From Lonsdalea iberica (GTDB lineage: Bacteria; Pseudomonadota; Gammaproteobacteria; Enterobacterales; Enterobacteriaceae), in assembly GCF_002111585.1 (NCBI RefSeq), contig NZ_LUTP01000016.1, positions 1 through 64,000 of the forward strand: a DNA stretch of 64,000 bases. The letters are read 5' to 3'. Shown here piece by piece: positions 9,030-18,027 of this stretch; within the stretch, counting starts at the first letter, position 1; each line of letters opens with the position of its first letter. The notes beneath the pieces were generated by a model. It was not told the DNA's origin, ran no database searches, and saw nothing but the letters and a program-made list of their open reading frames with translations. The translations under genes were made by a program, and so were the position numbers.

Positions 9030-9326
9030 ATGACAAATCCAATTAACAAATGCAGCGCTGAAGAAACGGCCGCCTGTTGCTGTGTCGATGTCGGCACCAT
9101 CATGGACAATACTGATTGCACCGCCTCGTATAGCCGTGTGTTTGCCGACCGGGCTGAAGCGGAAGCCATGCAAAAGACGTTGATCGACAAAGCTCGCTCC
9201 GTGGAATCGGATCCTTGCGTAATCGACAGCACGTTCGCTGACGTTGAAGGTGGTGTGAAGATGGAGATCGACTTCACTTTCTCCTGCCAGGCGGAAACCC
9301 TGATTTTCCAGCTGGGCCTGCGTTAA
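9030..9326 (+). CDS. yfcZ: DUF406-family protein YfcZ
   Basis: A 98-residue small protein rich in cysteine near the N-terminus (KCSAEETAACCCVDVGTIMD) and ending FQLGLR, as in E. coli YfcZ. Its function is not established. ATG 9030 has GAGGAG at 9017-9022. It is divergent from fadL, as in E. coli. In E. coli the next genes are fadI and fadJ, which are absent here. Confidence 0.9.
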   Translation: MTNPINKCSAEETAACCCVDVGTIMDNTDCTASYSRVFADRAEAEAMQKTLIDKARSVESDPCVIDSTFADVEGGVKMEIDFTFSCQAETLIFQLGLR

Positions 9327-9845
9327 GCGCTGCGTATCGGAGGGGACGCCCTCCGAATGACGACGGTCGGTCGTCCCGGCAACTCCCCCTCGCGTCAAGA
9401 TACCGCTGATTTCCGAAGGAAATTCTCCTGACATCCTATCCCCCGCAATGCACGTGCGAACTAAGCTGAAAGGAATCGGTCTGATTATTCAGACCACCGC
9501 CCAATGATGGGTAATAAGGCGGCTATCCCTCCACACAAAAAACAACATGGTGTCCTGTTTTTTGTGTGGAGGATGGGAATGTGATTTTGCAACTAACTGA
9601 AAATAAATGAATTCCATCATGCGCTTGTGCGTTAAAAATACATGCGTTGCCTGCCGACGTCGGTCGTTAGGTTGCTATCGGCAGCCAATTGGAGTAAAAA
9701 ATTGCGCTCCGGTCTGGTTAAAACGCCAGCAATGAGTTCCTAAACCGTGTGTTCACGTCGGTCAGGCGTAGCCGGATGCACGAGCGTCGGCACTGCCTCT
9801 CCCTTGGCGACACGCACAGCTTTTTCATCAATATAGCGGTGTAAT
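9327..9845. other. yfcZ-sixA gap, site where fadI-fadJ are missing
   Basis: About 520 bases without a gene. It holds a short hairpin just after yfcZ (GGAGGGGACGCCCTCC, 9340-9355), the long inverted repeat listed separately, and a GCCGCC-type pairing at 9495-9522. No fadI or fadJ coding remnant is recognisable. The sixA promoter must lie at the right end. Confidence 0.5.
9528..9572. repeat. 17-bp inverted repeat (long hairpin)
   Basis: CCTCCACACAAAAAACA (9528-9544) is the perfect reverse complement of TGTTTTTTGTGTGGAGG (9556-9572), separated by an 11-base loop. It lies in a gene-free gap. The T6 run is inside the stem rather than after it, so it is not a standard terminator. It could be a dispersed palindromic element, a structured RNA or a scar. 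Confidence 0.85.
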
Positions 9846-10337
9846 ATGCAAGTTTTGATCATGCGTCACGGCGATGCCATACCTGACGCAGCCAGTGATG
9901 CGCTTCGTCCTCTCAGTGCTCGTGGATGTGATGAGTCTCGTCAGATGGCCGAGTGGTTGTCTGGCAAGGGTATCGACATCGATCGCATTCTGGTTAGCCC
10001 GTTCCTGCGTGCTCAGCAAACATTGCAGGCCGTCAGGGACGCATGGCCACTGCAGGTTAAGGACGAGTGCCTGCCGGAGCTCACGCCGGGCGGCAGCGCC
10101 GAACAGGTGCGAGACTATCTTGAGGTGCTGGCTTCTCAGGGCGTCGGCGCTGTGCTGGTGATCTCGCATTTGCCGCTGGTCGGCTACCTGGTCGCGGCCC
10201 TTTGTCCGCAAGAAACGGCGCCGATGTTCGCCACGTCGGCCGTGGCAGATGTGCAGTTCGCCCCCTCTGGTGCTGGCGTATGCCAGTGGCAAGTCAGTCC
10301 GGCTCAGCTTCTCGCCAAAGCCGCCCAAGCCAAATAA
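9846..10337 (+). CDS. sixA: Phosphohistidine phosphatase SixA
   Basis: A 163-residue histidine phosphatase with the RHG motif at residues 7-9 (His8 is the phosphate acceptor) and the second conserved His in VISHLPLVG. In E. coli SixA removes phosphate from phosphohistidine, acting on the nitrogen phosphotransferase protein NPr and earlier reported on ArcB. Length is close to E. coli SixA (161). It is a stand-alone gene here because fadJ, its usual neighbour, is absent. Confidence 0.93.
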   Translation: MQVLIMRHGDAIPDAASDALRPLSARGCDESRQMAEWLSGKGIDIDRILVSPFLRAQQTLQAVRDAWPLQVKDECLPELTPGGSAEQVRDYLEVLASQGVGAVLVISHLPLVGYLVAALCPQETAPMFATSAVADVQFAPSGAGVCQWQVSPAQLLAKAAQAK

Positions 10338-10545
10338 TCCTGCTTTAGCCCTGCGCACCGGTATGCCTGACGGCAAGGGCATATCGACACCCGTCGACGT
10401 TCTCCCTGCTTCGATGTCTTGAAGGTCGGCGACGCGAGGTTTTGCTTACGGCTATAGCCGTATGTGTGCTCGAACGCCTGACTGGGCGGTGGTGGGTCAA
10501 GGGGGGAGGGCGGCGAATGGCCGCCTGTCTTTTAGGTCAGGGGCG

Positions 10546-11085
10546 TTATCTGACGTTGCTATCCAGCGCGACCAGCACGAGCAATGCGGCGTCGCCGCCA
10601 AATTCGCGCGGGGCCTGATGAAAGGCCAGCACGTCGGGATGCTGGGCAAGCCATAGCGGGGTCTGCTGTTTGAGGATGTGCTTACCGTGACCGTGCATCA
10701 CACAGGCGCAGTAGACGTGCTCCCGGCGGCAGGCGGCCAGTAATGCGCCTAGCTCTTGCTTGGCTTCCTGCTGGGTCAGACCATGCAGATCCAGAAACAG
10801 CTCCGGCGGATAATCCCCTCTGCGCAGCTTTTTTAATTCATAGTGGCTGGTGCCGGAGCGAACGTATCGTACCGGGCCATCGTTCTCCAATAGCGGCTGA
10901 AACTCATCCGAGAAATAAAAGCAGGCGTCGCGTTGCTCCTGCATCGCTTTACGCGGCGGTACTTCCGAGAGTTTGCGGCGCGGCGGTTGATAGCGATAGG
11001 TGTCCTGAGTCAGGCGTCTGGCGCCGGCGACTGAAGCGCGAAAAAGCGCCAGCTCTTCCTCATCCAGCCTGTATTTGTTTTTCAT
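10546..11085 (-). CDS. smrB: Smr-domain endonuclease SmrB (ribosome rescue)
   Basis: A 179-residue protein with an N-terminal helical extension and a C-terminal Smr domain. The DLHG motif (DLHGLT, residues 99-104) and the HGHGKHILK loop (131-139) are present. In E. coli SmrB recognises collided ribosomes and cuts the mRNA between them, feeding tmRNA rescue. It is divergent from prmB, as in E. coli. ATG 11085 gives a length within a few residues of the family. Confidence 0.93.
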   Translation of the reverse strand: MKNKYRLDEEELALFRASVAGARRLTQDTYRYQPPRRKLSEVPPRKAMQEQRDACFYFSDEFQPLLENDGPVRYVRSGTSHYELKKLRRGDYPPELFLDLHGLTQQEAKQELGALLAACRREHVYCACVMHGHGKHILKQQTPLWLAQHPDVLAFHQAPREFGGDAALLVLVALDSNVR

Positions 11086-11245
11086 CAGCGCTTACTCTGT
11101 CTTGGTTTTTCCTAAGTGTACCTTTTCTAGCGCGCTCCGCTAAGGTTTGAGGGGCCGCAGGACGGTGATATCTGCTGATTTGTCGCAGGCTTCATGGCAA
11201 ACTAGGCGGCAATTTGATTTTCAGAGATGTCTGCGGAGGACAACC

Positions 11246-12178
11246 TTGGACAAAATTTTCGTCGATGAAGCGGTCAACGATCTGCATACCCTTCAGGATA
11301 TGCTGCGTTGGACGGTCAGCCGGTTTAATGCCGCACAGGTCTATTACGGTCATGGAACCGACAACTCTTGGGACGAGGCGTTGCAGCTGGTGTTGCCAAG
11401 CCTGTATCTACCCCTCGATATCCCCGAAGACATATACAGCGCGCGCCTGACGTCAGGCGAACGTCACCGCATTGTGGAACGAGTGATCCGCCGTATCAAC
11501 GAACGTATTCCCGTCGCCTATCTCACCAACAAAGCGTGGTTCTGCGGGTTGGAATTCTACGTCGATGAACGCGTGTTGGTGCCGCGTTCGCCGATTGGAG
11601 AGCTGATCAATAACGGTTTCGAGCCGCTCTTGAGCCGCGAACCTCATCACATTCTGGATCTCTGTACTGGCAGCGGCTGCATCGCCATCGCCTGTGCGCA
11701 GGCTTTCCCGGAGGCGGAGGTCGACGCGGTCGATATCTCCAGCGATGTACTGTCGGTGACCGAGCTGAATATCGAACAGCATGGCATGGAACATCACGTC
11801 ACGCCGATTCGTTCAGATCTGTTCCGCGACCTGCCGACCACGCCTTACGATCTGATCGTCACCAACCCGCCTTACGTCGATGAAGAAGACATGGCGGACC
11901 TGCCGGACGAGTTCCGTCATGAGCCCGAGCTGGGGCTGGCCGCGGGCAGCGACGGCCTGAAGCTGGTACGTCGCATTCTTGCCCGCGCCACCGAATACCT
12001 CAGCGAAGAGGGGGTGCTGATCTGCGAAGTGGGCAACAGCATGGTGCATCTGATCGACCAATATCCCGATATTCCGTTTACCTGGCTGGAATTCGAACAC
12101 GGCGGCGACGGCGTATTCATGCTGACCCGTGCGCAGCTGCTGGACTGCCAGTCTCACTTCAGCCTGTATCGCGACTAA
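11246..12178 (+). CDS. prmB: Ribosomal protein uL3 N5-glutamine methyltransferase PrmB
   Basis: A 310-residue SAM-dependent methyltransferase that modifies a glutamine of ribosomal protein L3. The SAM-binding loop [10 protein letters not shown] is at residues 138-147 and the catalytic NPPY at 207-210. The start is TTG 11246, chosen because GGAGGA (11235-11240) stands just upstream, the protein then begins MDKIFVDEA as in E. coli, and the length equals the 310 residues of E. coli PrmB. It heads the run prmB-aroC-mepA-yfcA-epmC-yfcL. Confidence 0.94.
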   Translation: MDKIFVDEAVNDLHTLQDMLRWTVSRFNAAQVYYGHGTDNSWDEALQLVLPSLYLPLDIPEDIYSARLTSGERHRIVERVIRRINERIPVAYLTNKAWFCGLEFYVDERVLVPRSPIGELINNGFEPLLSREPHHILDLCTGSGCIAIACAQAFPEAEVDAVDISSDVLSVTELNIEQHGMEHHVTPIRSDLFRDLPTTPYDLIVTNPPYVDEEDMADLPDEFRHEPELGLAAGSDGLKLVRRILARATEYLSEEGVLICEVGNSMVHLIDQYPDIPFTWLEFEHGGDGVFMLTRAQLLDCQSHFSLYRD

Positions 12179-12248
12179 TATAGTGACAGGATGCGGGCGC
12201 GGATAGCCCGCCTGACGATCTCTTATTTTATGATGTAAAGGAGCCGTG

Positions 12249-13334
12249 ATGGCAGGAAACAGTATTGGGCAATTTTTCCGCGTCACCACCTTTGGTGAGT
12301 CCCATGGTATTGCCCTGGGGTGTGTGGTGGATGGCGTTCCGCCGGGCATTCCGCTGACAGAAGCGGATCTACAGCACGATCTGGACCGCCGCCGTCCAGG
12401 CACCTCTCGCTATACCACCCAGCGTCGCGAACCGGATCAGGTGCGCATTCTGTCCGGGGTATTCGACGGCGTGACGACGGGGACCAGCATCGGCCTGCTG
12501 ATTGAAAATACCGATCAGCGTTCGCAGGACTACAGCGCGATCAAAGATTTGTTCCGACCCGGACATGCCGACTATACCTACGAGCAGAAATACGGCCAGC
12601 GCGACTATCGCGGCGGCGGCCGATCTTCCGCGCGCGAAACGGCCATGCGCGTGGCGGCAGGCGCCATCGCCAAGAAATATCTGCAGCTTCAGCACGGCGT
12701 GAATATTCGTGGCTGTCTGACGCAGATGGGCGACATTCACTGCGAATTGAAAACGTGGGATCAGGTTGAGCAGAACCCCTTCTTTTGCCCGGATCCGTCT
12801 AAGCTGGAAGCGTTGGATGAACTGATGCGCGCGCTGAAGAAAGAGGGTGACTCTATTGGCGCACGCGTGACGGTGGTGGCCGAGTCCGTACCCGCCGGGC
12901 TCGGCGAGCCGGTATTCGACCGACTGGATGCGGATTTGGCGCATGCGCTGATGAGTATCAACGCCGTGAAGGGCGTCGAGATCGGCGACGGTTTTGCAGT
13001 CGTGGGCAAACGCGGCAGCGAAAACCGCGATGAGATCGCGCCGGACGGTTTCCAGAGCAATCATGCGGGCGGCATTCTGGGCGGCATTAGCAGTGGTCAG
13101 GCGGTCGTGGCGCATCTGGCGCTCAAGCCGACGTCCAGCATCATGGTGCCGGGGCGCACGATCACCCGCACGGGCGAAGCGACGGAAATGGTCACCCGTG
13201 GGCGTCACGATCCCTGCGTCGGTATCCGCGCCGTGCCCATTGCCGAGGCGATGATGGCTATCGTGTTAATGGACCATTTATTACGCCAACGTGCGCAATG
13301 CGCGGACGTAAACACTTCAGTTCCCCGTTGGTAA
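12249..13334 (+). CDS. aroC: Chorismate synthase
   Basis: A 361-residue enzyme, the same length as E. coli AroC. It converts 5-enolpyruvylshikimate-3-phosphate to chorismate using reduced FMN, the last step before the aromatic branch point. The three family signatures are visible: GESHG near the N-terminus, [12 protein letters not shown] at the centre, and [15 protein letters not shown] toward the C-terminus. ATG 12249 follows AAAGGAGCCGTG, a good ribosome site. Confidence 0.96.
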   Translation: MAGNSIGQFFRVTTFGESHGIALGCVVDGVPPGIPLTEADLQHDLDRRRPGTSRYTTQRREPDQVRILSGVFDGVTTGTSIGLLIENTDQRSQDYSAIKDLFRPGHADYTYEQKYGQRDYRGGGRSSARETAMRVAAGAIAKKYLQLQHGVNIRGCLTQMGDIHCELKTWDQVEQNPFFCPDPSKLEALDELMRALKKEGDSIGARVTVVAESVPAGLGEPVFDRLDADLAHALMSINAVKGVEIGDGFAVVGKRGSENRDEIAPDGFQSNHAGGILGGISSGQAVVAHLALKPTSSIMVPGRTITRTGEATEMVTRGRHDPCVGIRAVPIAEAMMAIVLMDHLLRQRAQCADVNTSVPRW

Positions 13335-13341
13335 CCTGCAT

Positions 13342-14172
13342 ATGAAAACAGCTTTGATAGGTTTGATGACGCTGCTCTGCTGCGCCACCGCTGGGGCAGC
13401 GACGCCCTGGCAGGAGATCACCCACCCGGTGCCTGGACGCCCGCAGGCGATAGGTTCTTTCGCTAACGGCTGTATCATCGGCGCGCGGCCACTGCCGCTG
13501 CAAGCGGAGGACTATCAGGTGATGCGGGTCGATCAGCGTCGCTACTTCGGCCATCCGGATCTGCTGGGCTTCATCCATCGCCTCAGCGCCAGCGTGCATC
13601 GCCAGAACGGCGGCATCGTGCTGGTCGGAGACATGGGGATGCCGGCGGGAGGGCGTTTCAGCAGCGGACATGCCAGTCATCAGTCGGGGCTGGATGTGGA
13701 CGTCTGGCTGCAGGTGCCGCGTCAGCGCTGGAGCACGCAGCAACTCCTGAATCCACAACCTATCGATCTGGTCTTACCCGGGGACAAAGCCGTCAATCCG
13801 CGCCTGTGGAACCATGATGCCCTGACGCTGATCAAGACGGCGGCGCAGGACAGCGCGGTGACGCGCATCTTCGTCAACCCGGCGATCAAGCAGCGTCTGT
13901 GTCAGGAGGCTGGCAGCGACCGCTCCTGGCTTCACAAGGTTCGCCCGTGGTTCGCACACCGTGCGCATATGCACGTTCGTCTGCGTTGCCCGGCGAACAG
14001 TCTTGAGTGCCAGGATCAGGATCCGCCGCCGGCGGGCGATGGCTGTGGCGCGGAGCTGCAAAGCTGGTTCCAGCCGCGTAAGCCGGGCGCCGTCGCGCCG
14101 CAGAAAACCACGCCACCGCCGCTGCCCGCATCTTGTCAGGCGTTGCTGAACCGACACTTTGCCGCGGAATAA
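13342..14172 (+). CDS. mepA: Penicillin-insensitive murein endopeptidase MepA
   Basis: A 276-residue periplasmic LAS-type metallopeptidase that cuts D-Ala-mDAP cross-links in peptidoglycan. A signal peptide occupies residues 1-19 (AGA cut). Zinc ligands appear as His113 and Asp120 in [15 protein letters not shown], and His211 in [12 protein letters not shown], at E. coli numbering. It starts seven bases after the aroC stop, so it is translated from the same message. Confidence 0.95.
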   Translation: MKTALIGLMTLLCCATAGAATPWQEITHPVPGRPQAIGSFANGCIIGARPLPLQAEDYQVMRVDQRRYFGHPDLLGFIHRLSASVHRQNGGIVLVGDMGMPAGGRFSSGHASHQSGLDVDVWLQVPRQRWSTQQLLNPQPIDLVLPGDKAVNPRLWNHDALTLIKTAAQDSAVTRIFVNPAIKQRLCQEAGSDRSWLHKVRPWFAHRAHMHVRLRCPANSLECQDQDPPPAGDGCGAELQSWFQPRKPGAVAPQKTTPPPLPASCQALLNRHFAAE

Positions 14173-14178
14173 AACATC

Positions 14179-14982
14179 ATGGAAGGTTTGATCTTAGGGC
14201 CGGAACTGCTCGGCCTGCTGTTTGCTATCGCCGTGGCGGCGGGATTTATCGATTCAATTGCCGGGGGCGGCGGTTTATTGACGGTCCCCGCATTATTGGC
14301 GGCAGGGTTATCGCCCGCGCAGGCATTGGCGACAAATAAACTTCAGGGCGTCGGCGGATCGTTTTCCGCCAGTCTGTACTTTATCCGCCGTGGCGCGGTC
14401 GATCTGCGTGAGCAGAAGCTGGCGGTGGTCTGCACCTTTCTTGGCGCGATCAGCGGTGCCTGGCTCATTCAACAGATTCACGCGGATTTCCTGCGCCAGT
14501 TGCTGCCGGTACTGGTGATCGGCATCGGCCTGTATTTTCTGTTGATGCCCAAAATCAGCGACGAAGATCGGCAGCGTCGGCTCTCTCCCGTTCCATTCGC
14601 TTTGGTTGGTGGCGCTTGCGTGGGATTCTATGACGGCTTTTTTGGTCCGGGAGCCGGGTCGTTTTACGCGCTGTCCTACCTGACGCTACGCGGTTTCAAT
14701 CTGGCAAAGTCTACCGCGCACGCCAAAGTACTCAACTTCACCTCCAATTTCGGTGGCCTGCTGTTTTTCATTCTGAGCGGCAAAGTCATGTGGCTCATCG
14801 GCGGCGTGATGCTCTTAGGGCAAATCATCGGTGCGCGTTTGGGGGCGAAAATGGTACTCACCAAGGGGCAGAAGTTGATTCGTCCCATGCTGGTGGCGGT
14901 GTCCGCGCTGATGAGCGTCAAACTGATTTACGACGGCCATGGGCAGGATGTCGCGCATTGGGTGGGGCGGCTATTCTCATGA
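14179..14982 (+). CDS. yfcA: TSUP-family membrane transporter YfcA
   Basis: A 267-residue TauE/SafE (TSUP) family protein with about eight membrane helices and the internally duplicated GGGGLLTVPALL-type motif (IAGGGGLLTVPALLA near residue 30, and FGPGAGSFYALSYL near 155). Family members export or import sulfur-containing organic anions; the substrate of YfcA is not known. It lies six bases after mepA and its stop overlaps the next start. Confidence 0.92.
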   Translation: MEGLILGPELLGLLFAIAVAAGFIDSIAGGGGLLTVPALLAAGLSPAQALATNKLQGVGGSFSASLYFIRRGAVDLREQKLAVVCTFLGAISGAWLIQQIHADFLRQLLPVLVIGIGLYFLLMPKISDEDRQRRLSPVPFALVGGACVGFYDGFFGPGAGSFYALSYLTLRGFNLAKSTAHAKVLNFTSNFGGLLFFILSGKVMWLIGGVMLLGQIIGARLGAKMVLTKGQKLIRPMLVAVSALMSVKLIYDGHGQDVAHWVGRLFS

Positions 14983-15545
14983 CTGAACCGGTTAACAACA
15001 TCATGACACACGATTATGAGCACCTGATTCAGGTGTTTAACGGCTGCTTTAGCGACGATTTCAATACACGCTTAGTCAAGGGCGAGGACGAGCCGATTTA
15101 CCTCCCGGCCGATGAGCAAACGGACTATCACCGTATTCTGTTCGCCCACGGTTTTTACGCCAGTGCGATGCACGAGATTTCCCATTGGTGCATTGCGGGC
15201 GCGGAACGACGCAAACTCGTGGATTTTGGGTACTGGTACTGCCCCGACGGACGCGATGCGGCAACGCAGCAACAGTTCGAGTCGGTGGAAATTAAACCGC
15301 AGGCGCTGGAGTGGATGTTTTGCGTTGCGGCGGCGTTTCCCTTTAACGTGAGCTGCGATAACCTGAACGGCGATGTGACACCCGACCGCATTGCCTTTCA
15401 ACGCCGTGTGCACGCGCAGGTGATGCGCTATTTGGAGGAGGGCGTTCCCGAACGCCCGGACCGCTTAATTCAGGCGCTGCACGCATTTTATCATACGGCG
15501 CCGCTGACCCCGGCGGCTTTCCCGTACCCCGCCGATCTCTGCTGA
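14979..15545 (+). CDS. epmC: Elongation factor P hydroxylase EpmC
   Basis: A 188-residue protein matching E. coli EpmC (YfcM, 182). It hydroxylates the beta-lysylated lysine of EF-P after EpmA and EpmB. Conserved blocks are FAHGFYASAMHEISHWCIAG, shown here only in part (HEISHW), and DFGYWYCPDGRD; the His/Glu residues of HEISHW are candidate metal ligands. ATG 14979 is preferred: it overlaps the yfcA stop as ATGA and follows a G-rich site; ATG 15003 in frame is an alternative that lacks one. Confidence 0.92.
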   Translation: MTEPVNNIMTHDYEHLIQVFNGCFSDDFNTRLVKGEDEPIYLPADEQTDYHRILFAHGFYASAMHEISHWCIAGAERRKLVDFGYWYCPDGRDAATQQQFESVEIKPQALEWMFCVAAAFPFNVSCDNLNGDVTPDRIAFQRRVHAQVMRYLEEGVPERPDRLIQALHAFYHTAPLTPAAFPYPADLC

Positions 15546-15583
15546 GCGGACGATGGGCAACACAGAACAACCGAGGACAATGA

Positions 15584-15865
15584 ATGATCGCAGAATTTGA
15601 ATCGCGCATCCTGGCGCTGATTGATGACATGGTGGAACACGCCAGCGACGATGAGCTTTTTGCCGGGGGTTATCTGCGCGGTCATTTGACCTTGGCGGTC
15701 GCGGAAGCTGAGGAAAACGGCGAGCATACGGCCGAAGCCTTGTGCAGCCGTGTCGAGGATAGCGTACGCAAGGCCATCAAAAACGGCGAACTGTCTCCGC
15801 CGGATCAGGTTCTGGTCAATCAGATGTGGGATCGTCTCTACCAGCAGGCGTCTTCCCAACCGTAA
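15584..15865 (+). CDS. yfcL: Conserved small protein YfcL
   Basis: A 93-residue acidic, helical protein found after epmC in enterobacteria. It starts [23 protein letters not shown], an arrangement typical of the family in outline, and has no membrane segment or catalytic motif. Function is unknown. It is the last gene of the prmB-to-yfcL run. Confidence 0.88.
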   Translation: MIAEFESRILALIDDMVEHASDDELFAGGYLRGHLTLAVAEAEENGEHTAEALCSRVEDSVRKAIKNGELSPPDQVLVNQMWDRLYQQASSQP

Positions 15866-15885
15866 CGTAATGCCTCTTCTTTAAC

Positions 15886-15909
15886 CGGTGCCGGAATCCT
15901 CCGGCACCG
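15886..15909. terminator. Hairpin between convergent yfcL and azlD
   Basis: CGGTGCCGGA (15886-15895), loop ATCC, TCCGGCACCG (15900-15909): a perfect 10-bp stem between two converging genes. No long T-run follows on either side, so termination is likely but not certain. Confidence 0.6.
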
Positions 15910-15915
15910 TCATCG

Positions 15916-16233
15916 TCAAACTCCCATCCAGAAACACAGCACATAGAACCACGCGAGGCCGCAGACTACCGCCAGGAGAACGTGACGAATTAGCAGAGCG
16001 ATCATCACGCAGCCCAGCGCGCCCCACAGGTAGGGGTTGTCGGGGAAAGGACGCAGCGCGTCGTGATGTAAGAGGAGCACCGGTCCGCATATCGCGGTCA
16101 GCATACAGGGGGCGGAATAGTGCAGCGCCTGACGGATCCACCGCGGCAGCTTCACCGGCACGCGCGGGTCGAGAAACAGGTAGCGATTGAAAAACACCAC
16201 GCCCGCCAGCACAAACAGTAAGCACCAACTCAT
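15916..16233 (-). CDS. azlD: AzlD-type branched-chain amino acid exporter, small subunit
   Basis: A 105-residue, four-helix membrane protein of the AzlD/YgaH family. It opens MSWCLLFVLAGVVFFNRYLFL and contains PRWIRQALHYSAPCML, the family's conserved region before the second helix. Its ATG overlaps the azlC stop by four bases, the standard azlCD arrangement. The pair exports branched-chain amino acids or related compounds; the substrate here is inferred from family only. E. coli has no genes at this spot. Confidence 0.85.
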   Translation of the reverse strand: MSWCLLFVLAGVVFFNRYLFLDPRVPVKLPRWIRQALHYSAPCMLTAICGPVLLLHHDALRPFPDNPYLWGALGCVMIALLIRHVLLAVVCGLAWFYVLCFWMGV

Positions 16234-16940
16234 GATGATGCGCCTCCCAGACGTTCGATCACCACAGCACATAGCATGCCGCCGAGACCCCCAATAATGA
16301 CGGCGCCTTCAACCTGCCAATAAGACAACAGCATCGCGGCAATCAGGGAAAAAGCGACGCCGCACAGTGTTCCGATGTTTTTTACCATGGGAACAATGAT
16401 GGTGATAAAGGTCGCCACAATCGAGAAATCGAGATGGTAGCGTTCCAGGTCGGGAATCGAAGAAGCCAGTAAAATGCCTGACAGGCTGCACATCACCCAG
16501 CACAGATAAAAGGTCAGCCCCGCGCCAATGAGATACCCCGGCGACAGCCGGCTGTGATTATCTTTCCCGGCAGCGAGCGCAAACAGTTCATCCGTTAGCA
16601 AAAAACCGATAGGAATGCGAAAACGGCTACTCAAGCGAGAGACGGCGTCTCTAAGGGTCAGCCCGTAGATCAAGTGTTGCAGCGTAATCACAAACACGGT
16701 CATGACGATGGTCAGCACGCTGGCTCCGGACATCAGCAGTCCCAGCGTGACCAATTGCGCCGCGCCGGCGAAGATCACCGCCGACATGCCGACGCTCTGC
16801 CAGAAAGTCAGCCCGGCCTGCACCGCCATCGACCCCGCGAGGATGCCCCAGGGAACTACCGCCAGGCATAACGGCAAGACGGCCACGCAGCCTGTAAAGG
16901 TGCCCTGCCAGGGAGAGCGGGGGGTTGCCGACGCGTTCAT
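16230..16940 (-). CDS. azlC: AzlC-type branched-chain amino acid exporter, large subunit
   Basis: A 236-residue membrane protein with about six to seven helices and the AzlC hallmarks VPWGILAG and AVIFAGAAQLVTLGLL. ATG 16940 is chosen: AAGGACA lies eight bases upstream, and the protein then starts MNASATPRSPW before the first helix. It lies downstream of an AraC-type regulator on the same strand, which probably controls it. The cassette is an insertion relative to E. coli between yfcL and mnmC. Confidence 0.87.
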   Translation of the reverse strand: MNASATPRSPWQGTFTGCVAVLPLCLAVVPWGILAGSMAVQAGLTFWQSVGMSAVIFAGAAQLVTLGLLMSGASVLTIVMTVFVITLQHLIYGLTLRDAVSRLSSRFRIPIGFLLTDELFALAAGKDNHSRLSPGYLIGAGLTFYLCWVMCSLSGILLASSIPDLERYHLDFSIVATFITIIVPMVKNIGTLCGVAFSLIAAMLLSYWQVEGAVIIGGLGGMLCAVVIERLGGASS

Positions 16941-17114
16941 AAAAAATGTCCTTGTGGTGTAATAGGTCGCAAAAAGGTAACCCAGGCACCCGGACAAATA
17001 TTGAAGAAAATTGCGATCGTACAACAGCGCAGGTAGGCGCGATGCGATGCTCCCAATAGGTCATCGTTCGCGGGAGGGAAGGGCGCTCAAAGAGCGTGAA
17101 TCGGGACGCGATTT

Positions 17115-17950
17115 TCAGCGTGCTATTGCGCGTACAAATTGCCCCGGCGTTACGCCCAGCGCTTTTTTAAAATGGCGAGTAAAGTGGCTTTGGTCCGAAA
17201 AGCCGCAGCGGACGGAAACATCGGTGAGCGTTTCTCCCTGACGCAACAACGTGGTCGCCTTGCGCAGCCGGGACTGCACGAGGTAGGCATGAGGCGGCAT
17301 TCCGACCAAGCTTTTAAACTGTCGCAGGAAGTGCCACGGGCTAAGCTCGGCCTGGTTCGCCAGCTCCATTAACGACAGGTTTTCCTCCGGACAGTCGTCC
17401 AACAGCATTTTGACTTCGCGGATGGCGTGGTCGGCTTTCGTCAGCGGACGGACTTCCGTTTGCGTTTTTCCATGGCGCATCATCAACCAGACCAGCGACG
17501 AGCAAAGCAGGGTTTCCTTCAACAACGTATTGCCTTCGACGGCCAGGAGCGAGAAGACCATGCGTAATTGCTCTGACAGGCCCGGATCGTGGGCGACCGC
17601 GTGGGGAAACCAGGGCGCGTCTCCCTGATGGTCGCGCATAGATCCCGACAGGCCGCGCAGCACATCCACCGAGGGTAGATGGCCCGATAGGACCAGCCAT
17701 CGGCGGTGCCTGCGCAGCCCGTATGGATTTCATCCGCGTTGACCAAAATGATATCGCCCTTGGGCGCGACGTGTTCGGCACCAGTACGGTAGAAACGCTG
17801 CGTGCCTTCCTCTATTACGCCGATGCAGAAATTCTCATGCGAATGACGGGAAAAACGCTGATTGTGATAGCGAGCCTGCAGCATGTCTAGCCCACCCAAC
17901 GTGGCATGATGGCTAAAATTAGCGTGTTCCCGCGATGCCTGCTGTCCCAT
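17115..17950 (-). pseudogene. AraC-family regulator with one-base frameshift
   Basis: From ATG 17950 the frame gives MGQQASREHANFSHH and an arabinose-binding-like cupin domain (FSRHSHENFCIGVIEEG ... ILVNADEIHTG) up to GWSYRAIYP near 17672. It then loses homology. In the next frame VDVLRGLSGSMRD follows directly and continues through a complete double helix-turn-helix domain (LSPWHFLRQFKSLVG ... SDQSHFTRHFKKALG) to 17115. Loss of one base at about 17670-17673 explains it; repair would give about 278 residues. It probably regulated azlCD. As written, sensing and DNA-binding halves are separated and the gene is inactive unless this is a sequence error. Confidence 0.85.
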
Positions 17951-18027
17951 TTCTGCGCTCCCAATGCGGTAAAAAGTAGAACGAAATTGCTGTGATGCCA
18001 GCTACGAGGATGCTAGTTATCCTCTGG

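Noticed and set aside
10447-10462. TACGGCTATAGCCGTA palindrome between sixA and smrB as an operator
   Set aside because: It lies downstream of both converging genes, so a promoter role is unlikely; it may be part of a weak terminator.
12369-13208. 279-codon minus-strand open frame
   Set aside because: Antisense to aroC; translation is Arg/His-rich without family features.
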